Positions 11,601 to 21,134 of a stretch of DNA of 64,000 bases are shown in pieces. The stretch covers positions 240,950,332-241,014,331 of the forward strand of contig NC_081409.1 of the NCBI RefSeq assembly GCF_030272615.1, in the 5' to 3' direction. A program made the translations under genes and the position numbers. This stretch comes from Cryptomeria japonica. Taxonomy: Eukaryota > Streptophyta > Pinopsida > Cupressales > Cupressaceae. Within the stretch, counting starts at the first letter, position 1. Every line of letters begins with the position of its first letter. The notes beneath the pieces are model-generated. The model was not told where the DNA came from and did not search any database. It saw nothing but the letters and a program-made list of their open reading frames with translations.

Positions 11601-12590
11601 AGAGGGGTTTTCAGGGCCCTTCTATCTGTATGTTGTGCGAAAGGAGTGAGGAATGTACCTCACATCTCTTTTTTAAGTGCTCATACTCTAGAGATCTTTG
11701 GCACTTTTGGTGGGGAGTGTGGAATCAAACCTATGTCCATGCTACTTCCCTTGTTGAGTTTTGGGATAGCTTGGGTCGACCACAAGCGAAGACATCTTTC
11801 TTTTAGGTTGCTTAGGCTCTTCACCCCACTTTCATTATTTGGCATCTTTGGTTGGAGAGGAATCGAAGTATCTTTTAGGGTTCCAAATTGGTGTCAACTT
11901 TCTTATGGAGGAAGATTTTGGGAAAACTCCAAGAAACTATTTATGCAAAATGTGATCTCTCAGGTGATATTGATCCTTGTGATAAAGCTATTCTTAAGAA
12001 TTTGTATTTAGGAGACAATGGTTTGGGTTTACCTAGTGGTAGGAGGTCGAATAAGGCTAAAAAAAATCAATAGGCAGGGTCATTGGATTCCTCCACCTTA
12101 GGGAATTTTGAAGGTTAACACTGATGGTTCATTCAGGGGGAATCTGAGACAGGTGGGTATTGGTGGAATTGGTAGGGATAGCTATGGAAATGTTATGTTC
12201 TTTTTCTCTACCTATAAGGGATATTATTCTACTAATCTCATGGAGGCTCTTGCTATTTTTCATGCTCTTGAGAGAGGGTGTTCTCTTGGTTGGAAGAAGA
12301 TTGCTTGTGAGTTCGACTCACAGATTGTAGTTGATATGTTGAAAGCTAAGCAGTCAGATGGTGCGAATTGGCATTTATCTTTAGTGGTTAAGCAGATTTT
12401 GGATTTATGCTCTTCTTTGGATTTCATTTCATTCAATCATGTTCCTCGTGAATGGAATAGTGTGGCGGACTGCTTAACCAAATGGGCATCTGAAAATATT
12501 AATAATTGGGATGTGGATGAATGGGGCCTTCTATCCCCAAAGTACTATGAGACCTTAAGAAGGTTAATTCAAGATGACAAGCATGATTAG
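8695..12590 (+). pseudogene. LINE-2 ORF2, broken endonuclease / reverse transcriptase
   Basis: Fragments in several frames spell an L1 ORF2. The endonuclease end is at 8880-9080 (NGIFTWNNIRP, LDRFLVS, GSDHWPIKL). Reverse-transcriptase boxes are at 9600-10560 (GKAPSPDGF, FRPIALCNVVYK, EEQGGFVAGR, VQ*GDPLSPYLF). A zinc-finger region lies near 11600 and the RNase H at the end. The catalytic FADD box reads FVED, the QG before DPLSP is a stop (TAG), and a partly duplicated GGCTTTGTTGC stretch near 9950-10010 disrupts the frame. The element cannot supply its own reverse transcriptase. Confidence 0.85.
12108..12590 (+). CDS. LINE-2 RNase H domain, locally intact
   Basis: About 160 codons form an uninterrupted plant-type RNase H at the 3' end of an otherwise shattered ORF2. 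The motifs VNTDGSFRGN, LMEALAIFHAL, EFDSQIVVDM and NSVADCLTKWA supply the Asp-Glu-Asp-Asp set. In the family the domain removes RNA from RNA/DNA hybrids during retrotransposition. It is probably not expressed alone. The frame is continuous with upstream LINE sequence, so the ATG at 12108 is an internal Met. Confidence 0.75.
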   Translation: MKVNTDGSFRGNLRQVGIGGIGRDSYGNVMFFFSTYKGYYSTNLMEALAIFHALERGCSLGWKKIACEFDSQIVVDMLKAKQSDGANWHLSLVVKQILDLCSSLDFISFNHVPREWNSVADCLTKWASENINNWDVDEWGLLSPKYYETLRRLIQDDKHD

Positions 12591-12712
12591 TTGGTCTTTG
12601 TTGGGGCTCCCTTTGGAGCTTGGTCTTGTTTTTTGCTTGTTTTGTCTTGGTCCTTGGATGCTTATTTTGTACTTTATGCTTTATTCTGAATACATTTTTA
12701 CCCCGTTTTCAA

Positions 12713-12852
12713 TATAATTTTATATTTATTATTTGTGTATTGTAGTTTGTTAAATAAATTTATTTTAAAATATATGCTTTTATGTAATCTTGATTTTCTT
12801 ATGTCAAATATATTCTACTATAACTATTTAACTTGAAAATCAAAACAAACAT
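12713..12852. repeat. Tandem duplication, copy 2, right part, with LINE-2 target duplication
   Basis: 12713-12726 repeats TATAATTTTATATT exactly, and 12727-12852 continues the match to copy 1 at about 7598-7728 (TTATGTCAAATATATTCTAC, CAAAACAAACATATA). Confidence 0.85.
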
Positions 12853-12857
12853 ATAGT

Positions 12858-12925
12858 ACAATGGATTAGTGTGATTGATTACAAGTTGAAAGGTTGTGGA
12901 TTCAACTCTTATTGTAGTTGCAAAA
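12858..12925 (+). repeat. tRNA-like sequence, degenerate
   Basis: CAATGGATTAG (D-arm/box A-like) is followed by GGTTGTGGATTCAACTC (T-arm/box B-like). It is closely related to the copy 150 bp downstream, but the anticodon arm no longer pairs. It is probably a tRNA-derived retrosequence and not a working tRNA. Confidence 0.55.
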
Positions 12926-13012
12926 ATAATGTGTTTTTCAATATGCTAATTCATTTGTATTCCTTTTTAATATCTTTTTAATTATTAATTTTAAGAAGTA
13001 GTTGATCACATT

Positions 13013-13070
13013 GTGCATTGGATTAGTATGTTTGACTTCCAATCAAAAGGTTGTGGGTTCAACTCCTACT
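13013..13070 (+). repeat. tRNA-like sequence with readable anticodon and T arms
   Basis: TTTGA-CTTCCAA-TCAAA forms a five-pair anticodon stem with a seven-base loop (anticodon position TCC). GTGGG-TTCAACT-CCTAC forms the T arm. The acceptor stem is not closed, so this is a tRNA-derived fragment, not a tRNA gene. Confidence 0.55.
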
Positions 13071-13206
13071 ATTTTTGACAAAGTTGATATTTTTTCTAAT
13101 CTATTTATGTGTTGCTAATATATTTTATTTCTTTTTTATACATTTTATTTTCATTGTTGCTAAATGCTAACCTTAATTTTTTTATTTTCAACAAATACTT
13201 GAAAAT

Positions 13207-13572
13207 ATGGATGTTTCACAGGATGAATCGGAAATCATTGATGAAATCTCAACTACCTCTATAAACTCAAATAGTTTTGTTGAAATCCCTATTGACAAAT
13301 GTGCAAGAATTATTTTAGAATGTTGTAACTAAATTGTCAAAGAAATTGAAAACGTGAGCTTAATGATTGTCGATGTCAAAGAATTTGAAATATTGAAAAT
13401 GAAAGATGATGTGAAAAACGTTCATGAGGCATCTATAATAGTGGTTGGATTTCCAAATACGATGAATGAAGTATATCATGATCATGTTGAAAATAAAGGT
13501 TGTAATACAATTCTCATCACTGAGGAATTTGTGATGTATTTACACCATTACAATGAAGTGTTATTCATATAG
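13207..13572 (+). pseudogene. Unidentified small coding remnant with one in-frame stop
   Basis: The frame from the ATG at 13207 runs 41 codons (MDVSQDESEIIDEIS...) to a TAA at 13330, and the same frame stays open for another 79 codons (MIVDVKEFEILKMKDDVKN...) to 13572. The composition is normal for a soluble acidic protein, with no motif I recognise. It may be an exon of a transposase or host gene fragment, or chance in AT-rich DNA. Confidence 0.3.
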
Positions 13573-13985
13573 TTACTTCTTATTTGAACTTCATTACTTC
13601 TTTTTTATTCAAATTGGTTGTAGCGAAGCATGTATTTTTTTCTCATTTATGTAAGTTGAAAGGACAAAGATATTAATTGTGATATATGTGGTTTTCTAAA
13701 TGTGTGGCTTTAAATATATTTTTAAAATGGATGTGCAACAAATATATATGAAATATTAAATGTGTAGCAACTAAATATCAAACATTTTTTTACATTTTTT
13801 TACAAAAAATTAACATATATAATAGAAAGGTTTACCCGTTTTGTTTGACTTATATTATAATATAAGAGAAATAATATTTTTTAAACAAATTTAAAGTAGA
13901 TGTTTGACAATGTATACGACTTCCACTACTAATATTTTTAATTTTCATAGCATATTTTGTGTTGCTATTTATTTATCATATATAT
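13573..13985. other. AT-rich spacer
   Basis: No frame, repeat or motif stands out. Confidence 0.6.
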
Positions 13986-13989
13986 GATT

Positions 13990-14670
13990 CTCTAAGATGT
14001 GTGACATTAAATAATCATAATCCTAATCCTATCCACAGTTATAATTCTAACCCTAATCCTAACCCTAACTGTAATTATGGTTACCCTAACCCTAACAATG
14101 ATGTAAACCTTGACCCTACATTATACCATTACCCTAACCATAAACTTAACCCTAAAACTAAATCCTAACCCTAAATTTAATAATCATAATCCAAACCCTA
14201 CCCCCAATTATAATTCTCTCCTTACCCTAAGCCTAACTGTAATTATGGTTACCCTAACCTTAAATTTGATATAAACCCTAAACATAATTGTGACACTAAC
14301 AATAAACCCTTACCCTTACCCTAAGCCTAACTGAATTATGGTTATCCTAACCTTAAATTTGATATAAACCCTAAACTTAATTGTAACACTAATAATAAAC
14401 CCTAAACCCTAACCCTAAAACATAATTCTAATGGTAATCCTTAACCCTAACACTAACCATAATCCTAAACCTAAACCAAACCCTAACCTTGATGTTAACC
14501 CTAACCATGATATAAACCCTAACCATTATCATAACCCTAACCCTAACAATGATGTAAACCTTAACCCTAATAGTGCATTAAGTAATCATAAAGCACGTCA
14601 TAATATAAACCCTACCCTCAGTTATAATTCTAACCCTAACCCTAATGGTAATTATGGTTATTATTACCAA
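13990..14670. repeat. Degenerate interstitial telomere-like tract (CCCTAA/CCCTAAA)
   Basis: Dozens of CCCTAA or close variants (CCCTAAC, CCTAAAC, ACCCTAACCCTAA) are mixed with AATTATGGTT and GATATAAACC phrases. GTAATTATGGTTACCCTAAC-type blocks recur at about 14070, 14235, 14330 and 14650, so it is also an internally duplicated array. The open frames here (NPNPNPN) are a result of the repeat. Confidence 0.9.
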
Positions 14671-14870
14671 ATTTTTGCTACAGCTAAATTTGGTGGCCTA
14701 TTGCAAGCCTTATACATTGCAGTTGAAGAAAGGTACACAATTTTTTTTCACAAAATCTTTATTTTTTCACATTATGATTTAAAAGTTGAAGTTTATTTCA
14801 TTATGTAATAAAAGATACCAAATAACAGCAAAAGATTGCATAGAAATAGCTTTTATATTACATAAAATTA

Positions 14871-16482
14871 TGGAGGGGAAAAAGCGAGACCGAGTGACTA
14901 GGACCTAATCCCACTTTTTCCAACACATTGGGAATACGAAAGAGCCTAGGGAGATAGCTCACTTTGGCTACTTCTTGTGAGTAAGAGAGAGCATGAAGCA
15001 TATATGAACTAAACTTGCAAAAACTGAGATATTAAAAGTAGAGAAGGGGGAGGAATTTGGATGTGTACCTGGTGTTGAAAAATGAGCCAAACTAACCTAG
15101 ATAGGGGTGCCATGCCTTGGTCCTATTTTTGCAAACATGAAGCTGCAACTAAGAGACTGCAATCTTGATATTCTGAATTGTTGTTCTACCAAAATCCACC
15201 TGAAACTAGGAGGACCAAAGCATCCCTCTAGGACCAGGGCACCCAGTGAGGACCAGGGAACCTAGGGAGGACTAGGGCACCACGCCCCTATCCTAGTGAT
15301 TTTTGCTCAAGTTTGATCTTCGAAACTATGTTTGTGTGCTCTGTTGGACCTGAAATTTGCAGCGAGGATCAGATCTTGTACCTACACCTACAACTAAAAA
15401 TAGGGTTTTGGGTGGCTATGCAGGGTTTTGTCTTAGTCAAATCCCTATTTTGGTGGTTTTCACCTTAACAAATAGTCGATTTATAGTAAAATAGTGTGTG
15501 TAGGAATCTTGTGTGTGTGTAAGACCCTAAAATGAGAAAGATAAGAAACTAGAGCTACCCTAAACTTTGAAGAGTAAACCCTAAATGTATGTAAATGTAA
15601 ATATAAATAAGAATTCTCAAAATCAAATATGCTAAATGATCTAAATCGTGAATGTAAATATGAAAATGAGTGTGAAGAAGCTCATACAAAGACATGAAAA
15701 TAACATGAAACCATACCAACCCCCAAGGGAGAGATATAAGCCACTTGATCTCCTATTATTCCTCAATGTCTTCAAGGCTCCTAATTGATGATGAATGCTT
15801 GATGAATACTTGATGAATGTTTTTGAATATTGTTGAAGATTCTACATAAGCTTCTCTTTGACTACATAAAAGGCTCCTTGTGATTGCTAGAAGACTTCGC
15901 CAAAAACTCTTCCTTAGATTAGATCTTAGATTCCTTCAAATGAAGAAAGAGAGCTCTTATGTATGAAACCCTAGATCTTAATTTCATCTTTAGGCCGACC
16001 TAGGATTTGAATTTCTTGCCAATTTCTTGGGGTTAAGCATTATAATATCATAGAATTATGCTCCCAAAATTTCAAGAAAAATGTCGGGGACCAAGTGCAA
16101 CTTGTACTTGGTCCAACCAACTTTTCACCAAATTTTTAGGTCCATTAGATATGATGATATAAGAGTGAATCCCAAAGTTACAGCTAATTTCAAGATGTTT
16201 GGATATGCAAAATCGGGCCTTAAAGATCGAAATAAGACATAATTAGGGTTTATGATTTAATGATTTATTGGAGGAACAAAATTAAAAGGGGCACACTTAG
16301 GGTAAAGGGCCCAATTTTATGATGTGGAGAGTGATGAAATATGAATTTATATTTAATTTAATTAATTAATTAAATTCTTAAAGGTAAATTACAGTGTAAG
16401 ATGCAAACACACTAAGGCGGGTGTTAAACTAAGCATAGAATTGTACCACCCTAGCAAGGGTGTACAATTTACGACGCTATAT
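14871..16482 (-). repeat. LTR (3' LTR in the element's sense)
   Basis: It runs from TGGAGGGGAAAAAGCGAGAC to GCTATAT on the plus strand and matches 21135-22781 throughout. It lacks a segment of about 100 bp present in the other LTR near 21255-21355. It has a short AGGACCAGGGCACC-type duplication near 15215-15285 that the other lacks. Confidence 0.9.
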
Positions 16483-17984
16483 TTAGTCCCTTTAGTGGTC
16501 ATATGACACTATGTGCATATGCAAGCTAAAGTACAAAAAAGTAAACATTATTTGAAAAAGGATATATCGATAAGTTGTAGAATGAAGCCCCCAGCAGTAT
16601 CTGCAGTACACAGTTAGGAACTGCACCCTACAAAACCACATGTTAGATCATAAAATCACCTAATACTTACTAAGGAAGGTGACTAAATTTGCAGGTAACT
16701 ATATGCCCCCCCTTGTTTCGGCTTTCTAATTTAGTGAGTTGAAACAGGGTATCATGTTTACCACATCGAATTGTGAAAGAATATTGATGACAAAGTCTCC
16801 CAAGAAGATTTGATACAAGATCAAAAATTAATGGAGAATCATTTGGTAAGAAAAAGGACTAAACCTCAATTCCAACACAATAAAGAGTGTGAGGATTTGA
16901 GAGCTCTCTAACACAAGATGAAAGATTTGAATGGAAACAAATGCAAAGATGCAACTCCATAAAGGAAATTGGAAAAGAATGGAGGATTGAAATGACATCA
17001 AAGAGAGATTATTTATAGAGACACTTTTCTAAAGAAGGAAAGAAATCCTCATCACGGACATGCATGTTCACAAAATAAAAGGGTTTATTATAAAAGACAC
17101 TGCTCAATGAAGAAAAAAAATTGATGAATGATCAAAGACTTCCAATACCAAGGAGGAGGTCTCAATTAAGGATATGTACTTAAGATCCCCATTAGATATG
17201 CTTGTTCCAATATGGGAGAAGGAATTCAAATATGAATACACCTCTACAATCAATAAGAAATCCTTATAGAAGACACTAAGTTTCACAAAGGGGAAATTTT
17301 AATCTTAAGAAGGAGAGATGTTTGAAATCACTCTTGCCCCCTATATATAGGGAGAAGAGATGAGATAAAAATAGGCTATTATGTTGCTTCCAAAAGTATG
17401 ATTGCACATGAAATTGTACCATCATGAATGACAATGAGCCCCCAGTAAGTGAGCTACCAATGTCACATAATGATGAGCAGCATAATAGCCATTAGTGTCA
17501 TTTAAAGACATGATAGATTGAATGAGATATATGAATATGACAAGTTAAATGCTCTACTATAAGTGAGATTAAAAACATGTATAAGATGATGAATGTTAAA
17601 AAGTATTTAGAAAGAGAGAAGTTTATAGGAGAAGAATAGGCCACTAAGTCATACTTTTCTTGCATACAAGAAATCTTACGAGAGGGATAATTGTAATTCA
17701 TTAGAGCCTTATTCCTAGAAGAAGGGATTTTAGAATGAGCAGAAGATAAAGTCTCATAAGTGGGATTAGAAATCTCTTGAGGAGATTCATAAAGAGATTT
17801 ATTCATCACCAAGATTTCCTTATGAGGGGGGATGAGTGTTGAAAGAAGTAGAAGACGATTTAATTGAGGTGAGGTCATCATAACTACTAAATATAGCATT
17901 CACATTGAGAGATGGTATTTTAGATTCTTTGGTGGGCTTAGATGGATTATATCCAAGTCCAAATGAAGCTTCATGTGTGTTATG
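16483..17984 (-). other. Internal 3' part of the Gag/protease element, non-coding or decayed
   Basis: Short minus-strand frames (for example 17899-17498) show no recognised domain. The stretch before the 3' LTR has only a weak purine run (AAAGGGACTAA in sense). Confidence 0.5.
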
Positions 17985-19137
17985 TTATAAAGGAATTTTA
18001 ATTCCTTGTTCATTTGCACCACAACCATTGCCATTATAGCCACTCTTAGCTAAAATGTGAAAACTAGGACCATAAAGGGATGCCAAATCAGAAAGAGATG
18101 GTTGCGCCTCACGAGTCTCAATTCTATATGAATTATAGGAAGGATTTGAAGAATTATTTGAATTTGAAGCAGCCACAAAATTATTACTTAGTTGTTTAGA
18201 CAAAGTAGTTTTCTCTTTAGGCTCCTCCTTAGATTTCTCCTTATAAGTCTTATATTCTTTCCAAGATACTCTATACTCTCCTATAAAAGCAGGGTTAAAG
18301 TCTAGAGATCTCCAATCATCATCTGAGAGCACTCCTTTGGGAGAAAAGATATCTTTGGGAAGAGATTTTGATTGAGTAGAATAATTAGGAGTACTAGAAG
18401 GAACAAGATCATTAAAGGAAATAGATGTATTTGAAGAAGTAGGAGGATTGGGAGAAGAATGGGAAGTAGTTGAACAAGAAGATCCATCTTTTAATGGAGC
18501 TTGAAGATTGGTATCACCTAACAATGTGTATGTCTTTTTGTCATAAATGAACTTGACTTGCCTATGCAAAGTTGGGGGGACAACTTGCATGCTATGAATC
18601 CACGATCTCCCTAATAGGAGGTTATATGTCAAATTACCAGGCATGACATGAATAGGTGTAGATAAAGTAATAGGACCTACCTTAATAGGAAAGGTTATGA
18701 TACCTAAAGATAATTTATCAACATTATCAAAGCCTTGAATAGAAAGAGAAGTAGGCTCATTGAGAGAACACTCCACATTAATATTATCCAATAAGTTCAC
18801 ACTCCAAACATTAAGGCTAGATACATTGTCCACAAGGGTTCATCTTATAGAAATGATTGTTGATAATAACCACAATAATAAGAGGATCATATTTATGTTG
18901 GATTTCGTGAGAAGGTAACTCATCTTGTGTGAATATAATTTGAGCTTTGGGTTTTTTTGTAGGATCAATCAAAGAAGCCATGTTATTAGGTGTCACTATA
19001 CGTGGGACATCTAAGTTTTTCAAAGCTTCTTGTAACATCCCATTATAAGTAGGTGAAGTTTGAACCAAATCCAAAATAGAAATCTTGGTAGGAGTAGCTT
19101 TAAGTTGTTCAATGAGATCATATTCCCTACTAAGAGT
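17985..19137 (-). pseudogene. Retropepsin-like protease with G-patch-like tail, frameshifted
   Basis: The linker YDLIEQLKATPTKISILDL and LQTSPTY-type sequence precede the protease, as in plant Ty3/gypsy polyproteins. The active-site region reads LVDNVSSLNV where DNG or DSG is expected, so the catalytic Gly is Val (GGA to GTA). A one-base shift lies just before it (frames 19074-18817 and 18833-17985). Downstream YNLLLGRSWIHSMQVVP is the conserved flap/C-terminal part. After a Ser/Pro-rich spacer, SGYNGNGCGANEQGIKIPL looks like the start of a G-patch. No reverse transcriptase follows. Confidence 0.75.
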
Positions 19138-20760
19138 CTATGATATAAGAGGTACTTGTGGAAGAGTAGGTTGAGAAGGAGGAAGTAAAGTTGGGCTAAC
19201 TGGTAGAGGATTAGGTTGCCTATTGTTTCTTGTGTTGTAGGTATGAGAAACCTCATGACAACTCTTTTTAGTGATTTTATTAGCATACTCATAAGGGCTC
19301 TTAGTAAGATAACCTCCTTGCACAGTAATAACAAGTTTCTTAAGAGTGAAAAAATAATCATTAGCATAACCACCTTGAACCACTAAGATAGGCTTACATT
19401 GAGAAATTTGAGAAGGACAAGCACCTTTAACTATGAAGAGGGTTTTATTAGGTGTATCATTCACATGTATCAAATTGATTGAAAATGGTTTAGGAATATC
19501 AAAGGTGTCCTTATGAATTTTAGAAGAAGAATGGACAAGATTGTTGGAAGAATTGTTGATAGTCTCTTCTTGCAATAAAATGTTATCATGGATAAGATCA
19601 ATTTTAGGAGGTATACTAGGAGTAGGCATTGATTTTTTAGAAGGAAGAGTATTAGGAAAGATCATATCATCCTTTATCATCAAAGGATCTACATGGGGAA
19701 TAAACTCTCTAGGAGAAGGATCAACATTACTCTCTAAAGTTTCACCTTTGAGAGGGAGATCTTTGAAAGAGATGTTAACAATCTCTTCTTGAACTAAAGT
19801 ATCCTTATGAGTAGAACCTAGTTGGGGAGAAGGAGATGCCTTACCTTTAGAGGAAAATTGATTGAGATTCATGGAAGGTGAGATGCTATCAAGAGAGTTA
19901 TCAATCACAATTTCATCATGGTTGGCTAGGGTTCTCTCATGGGGTAGAGAATAATCCACACCTTCTTCTAATGGTTCATCCTAAATAGTGAGGTCATTGA
20001 AAAAAGTATTAGAAATATCTTGCACAAAGATGTCCTTATTGTTATTGCCAATTTTGGGAGAAGGGATAACATTGTTCATTAATTCTTCATCTTTAGGAGG
20101 GAGAACACCACCACATGTGTTCAACATGATGGTTAGGGGAGAGATAATTAAGGAAATTGATTATGATTTCATCTTTTTTTTCTAAGGCATCTTTATGGGT
20201 AAGACAAGTTTTGGGGAAAGGAGAAGCATTTCTCATTAATGCATCATCTCTAGTGGGAATTTTGTTTAAGTCAAAAGAGGAAATGTCGTCACTAGGAAAA
20301 GTAGGTACAATACCATCTTATTTCACAAAATTATCCTCATGAGGGGGTTATTCTTGAGGGATATGAACATATTTCTCCAAAGGTTAATGCTTAGGGAGGA
20401 GATCTTTGAAAGAAGTGCTCATAACCTCTTGTTACACTAACATGCCCCCATTGGTAAGACCAAATTTAGGAGAAGATAAGTCAATGTCCATAAATACCTT
20501 TTCACATAGAGAGGCATCATGTAAATAAGGTAAATTAACACTAAGAAAAGTGTTTATGATGTCATCTTCTTCCTCTAAGATGGCTAGATGGGAAGGGCAC
20601 ATTTTAGGAGAATTCTCAAGATCACTCTTCAAATGTTCATCCTTAGAGCATGGGAAAGTTTTGAAGGGGTTGGTAACAACTCTTTTAGGTACTAAAATGT
20701 TGTCATAGATAGGAGGAGGTTCTTTAAGAGATGGAAAAATTGAAGCAAGGGAAGCTAACC
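19138..20760 (-). pseudogene. Repetitive Gag-like region of the Gag/protease element
   Basis: Several minus-strand stretches (20632-20432, then 19959-19138) repeat a loose unit of about 60-70 residues built on (L)VQEE(I/T)xNxSFKDLPLK followed by Ser/Pro-rich filler. Stops and frameshifts break the region upstream of 19959. It occupies the Gag position, but I see no zinc knuckle. The end (CKPILVVQGGYANDYF) leads into the protease linker after a TAG at 19138. Confidence 0.6.
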
Positions 20761-21110
20761 CATTATCACATTTATGAAATTAATGCATCATGACAATTTT
20801 CCTCTTTCAAATGATAACATATGCAAAATAGAAGGAAATGTTCAATTTTAACCAATGAAAGCACTCTAAATGTTTATTTAGAAAATGAAATTTATGAGTG
20901 AAATGTGTTCCTAAATCAAATCTGAAATTAATTATCCAAATTGAGCTATTCACAAGTTTAATTTTGAATTGAAAAAATTAGGGTTTTAACAAAATTGACC
21001 GCTAAATTTTTTAAATTTGCAAGGAATTGAAACTTGTAAATGTAAATTTGAATTTGAAATAGCAAAAACACTCAGATCTGAGAACATAAATCGGAATTAA
21101 AGAAGATTGG

Positions 21111-21129
21111 ATTCATGTCGGGTTCACCA
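21111..21129 (-). promoter_or_regulatory. Primer-binding site matching tRNA-Trp
   Basis: The plus strand reads ATTCATGTCGGGTTCACCA, which agrees with my recollection of the 3' end of plant tRNA-Trp including CCA, with one T/C difference. It lies five bases inside the LTR, the usual place, and fixes the element's direction as minus. tRNA-iMet and tRNA-Asp are commoner primers. Confidence 0.75.
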
Positions 21130-21134
21130 AAATG

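Larger units (their letters stand above)
7964..12712 (+). mobile_element. LINE-2: decayed L1-type LINE, complete ends
   Basis: The element is bounded by the exact 14-bp duplication TATAATTTTATATT. It has a G/T-rich leader, an ORF1 remnant, endonuclease and reverse-transcriptase remnants, a zinc-finger region and an uninterrupted RNase H. Many stops and frameshifts break ORF2, and most of the endonuclease is missing. The 3' end is CCGTTTTCAA with no real A-tail and lacks the LINE-1/LINE-4 terminal domain, so it is a different LINE family. A GGGCTCC-CTTT-GGAGC stem lies just after the last stop. Confidence 0.85.

Noticed and set aside
13013-13070. Functional tRNA gene
   Set aside because: The anticodon and T arms pair, but the acceptor stem and 5' half do not.
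13959-14808. Asn/Pro-rich proteins
   Set aside because: They arise from the CCCTAA-type repeat.
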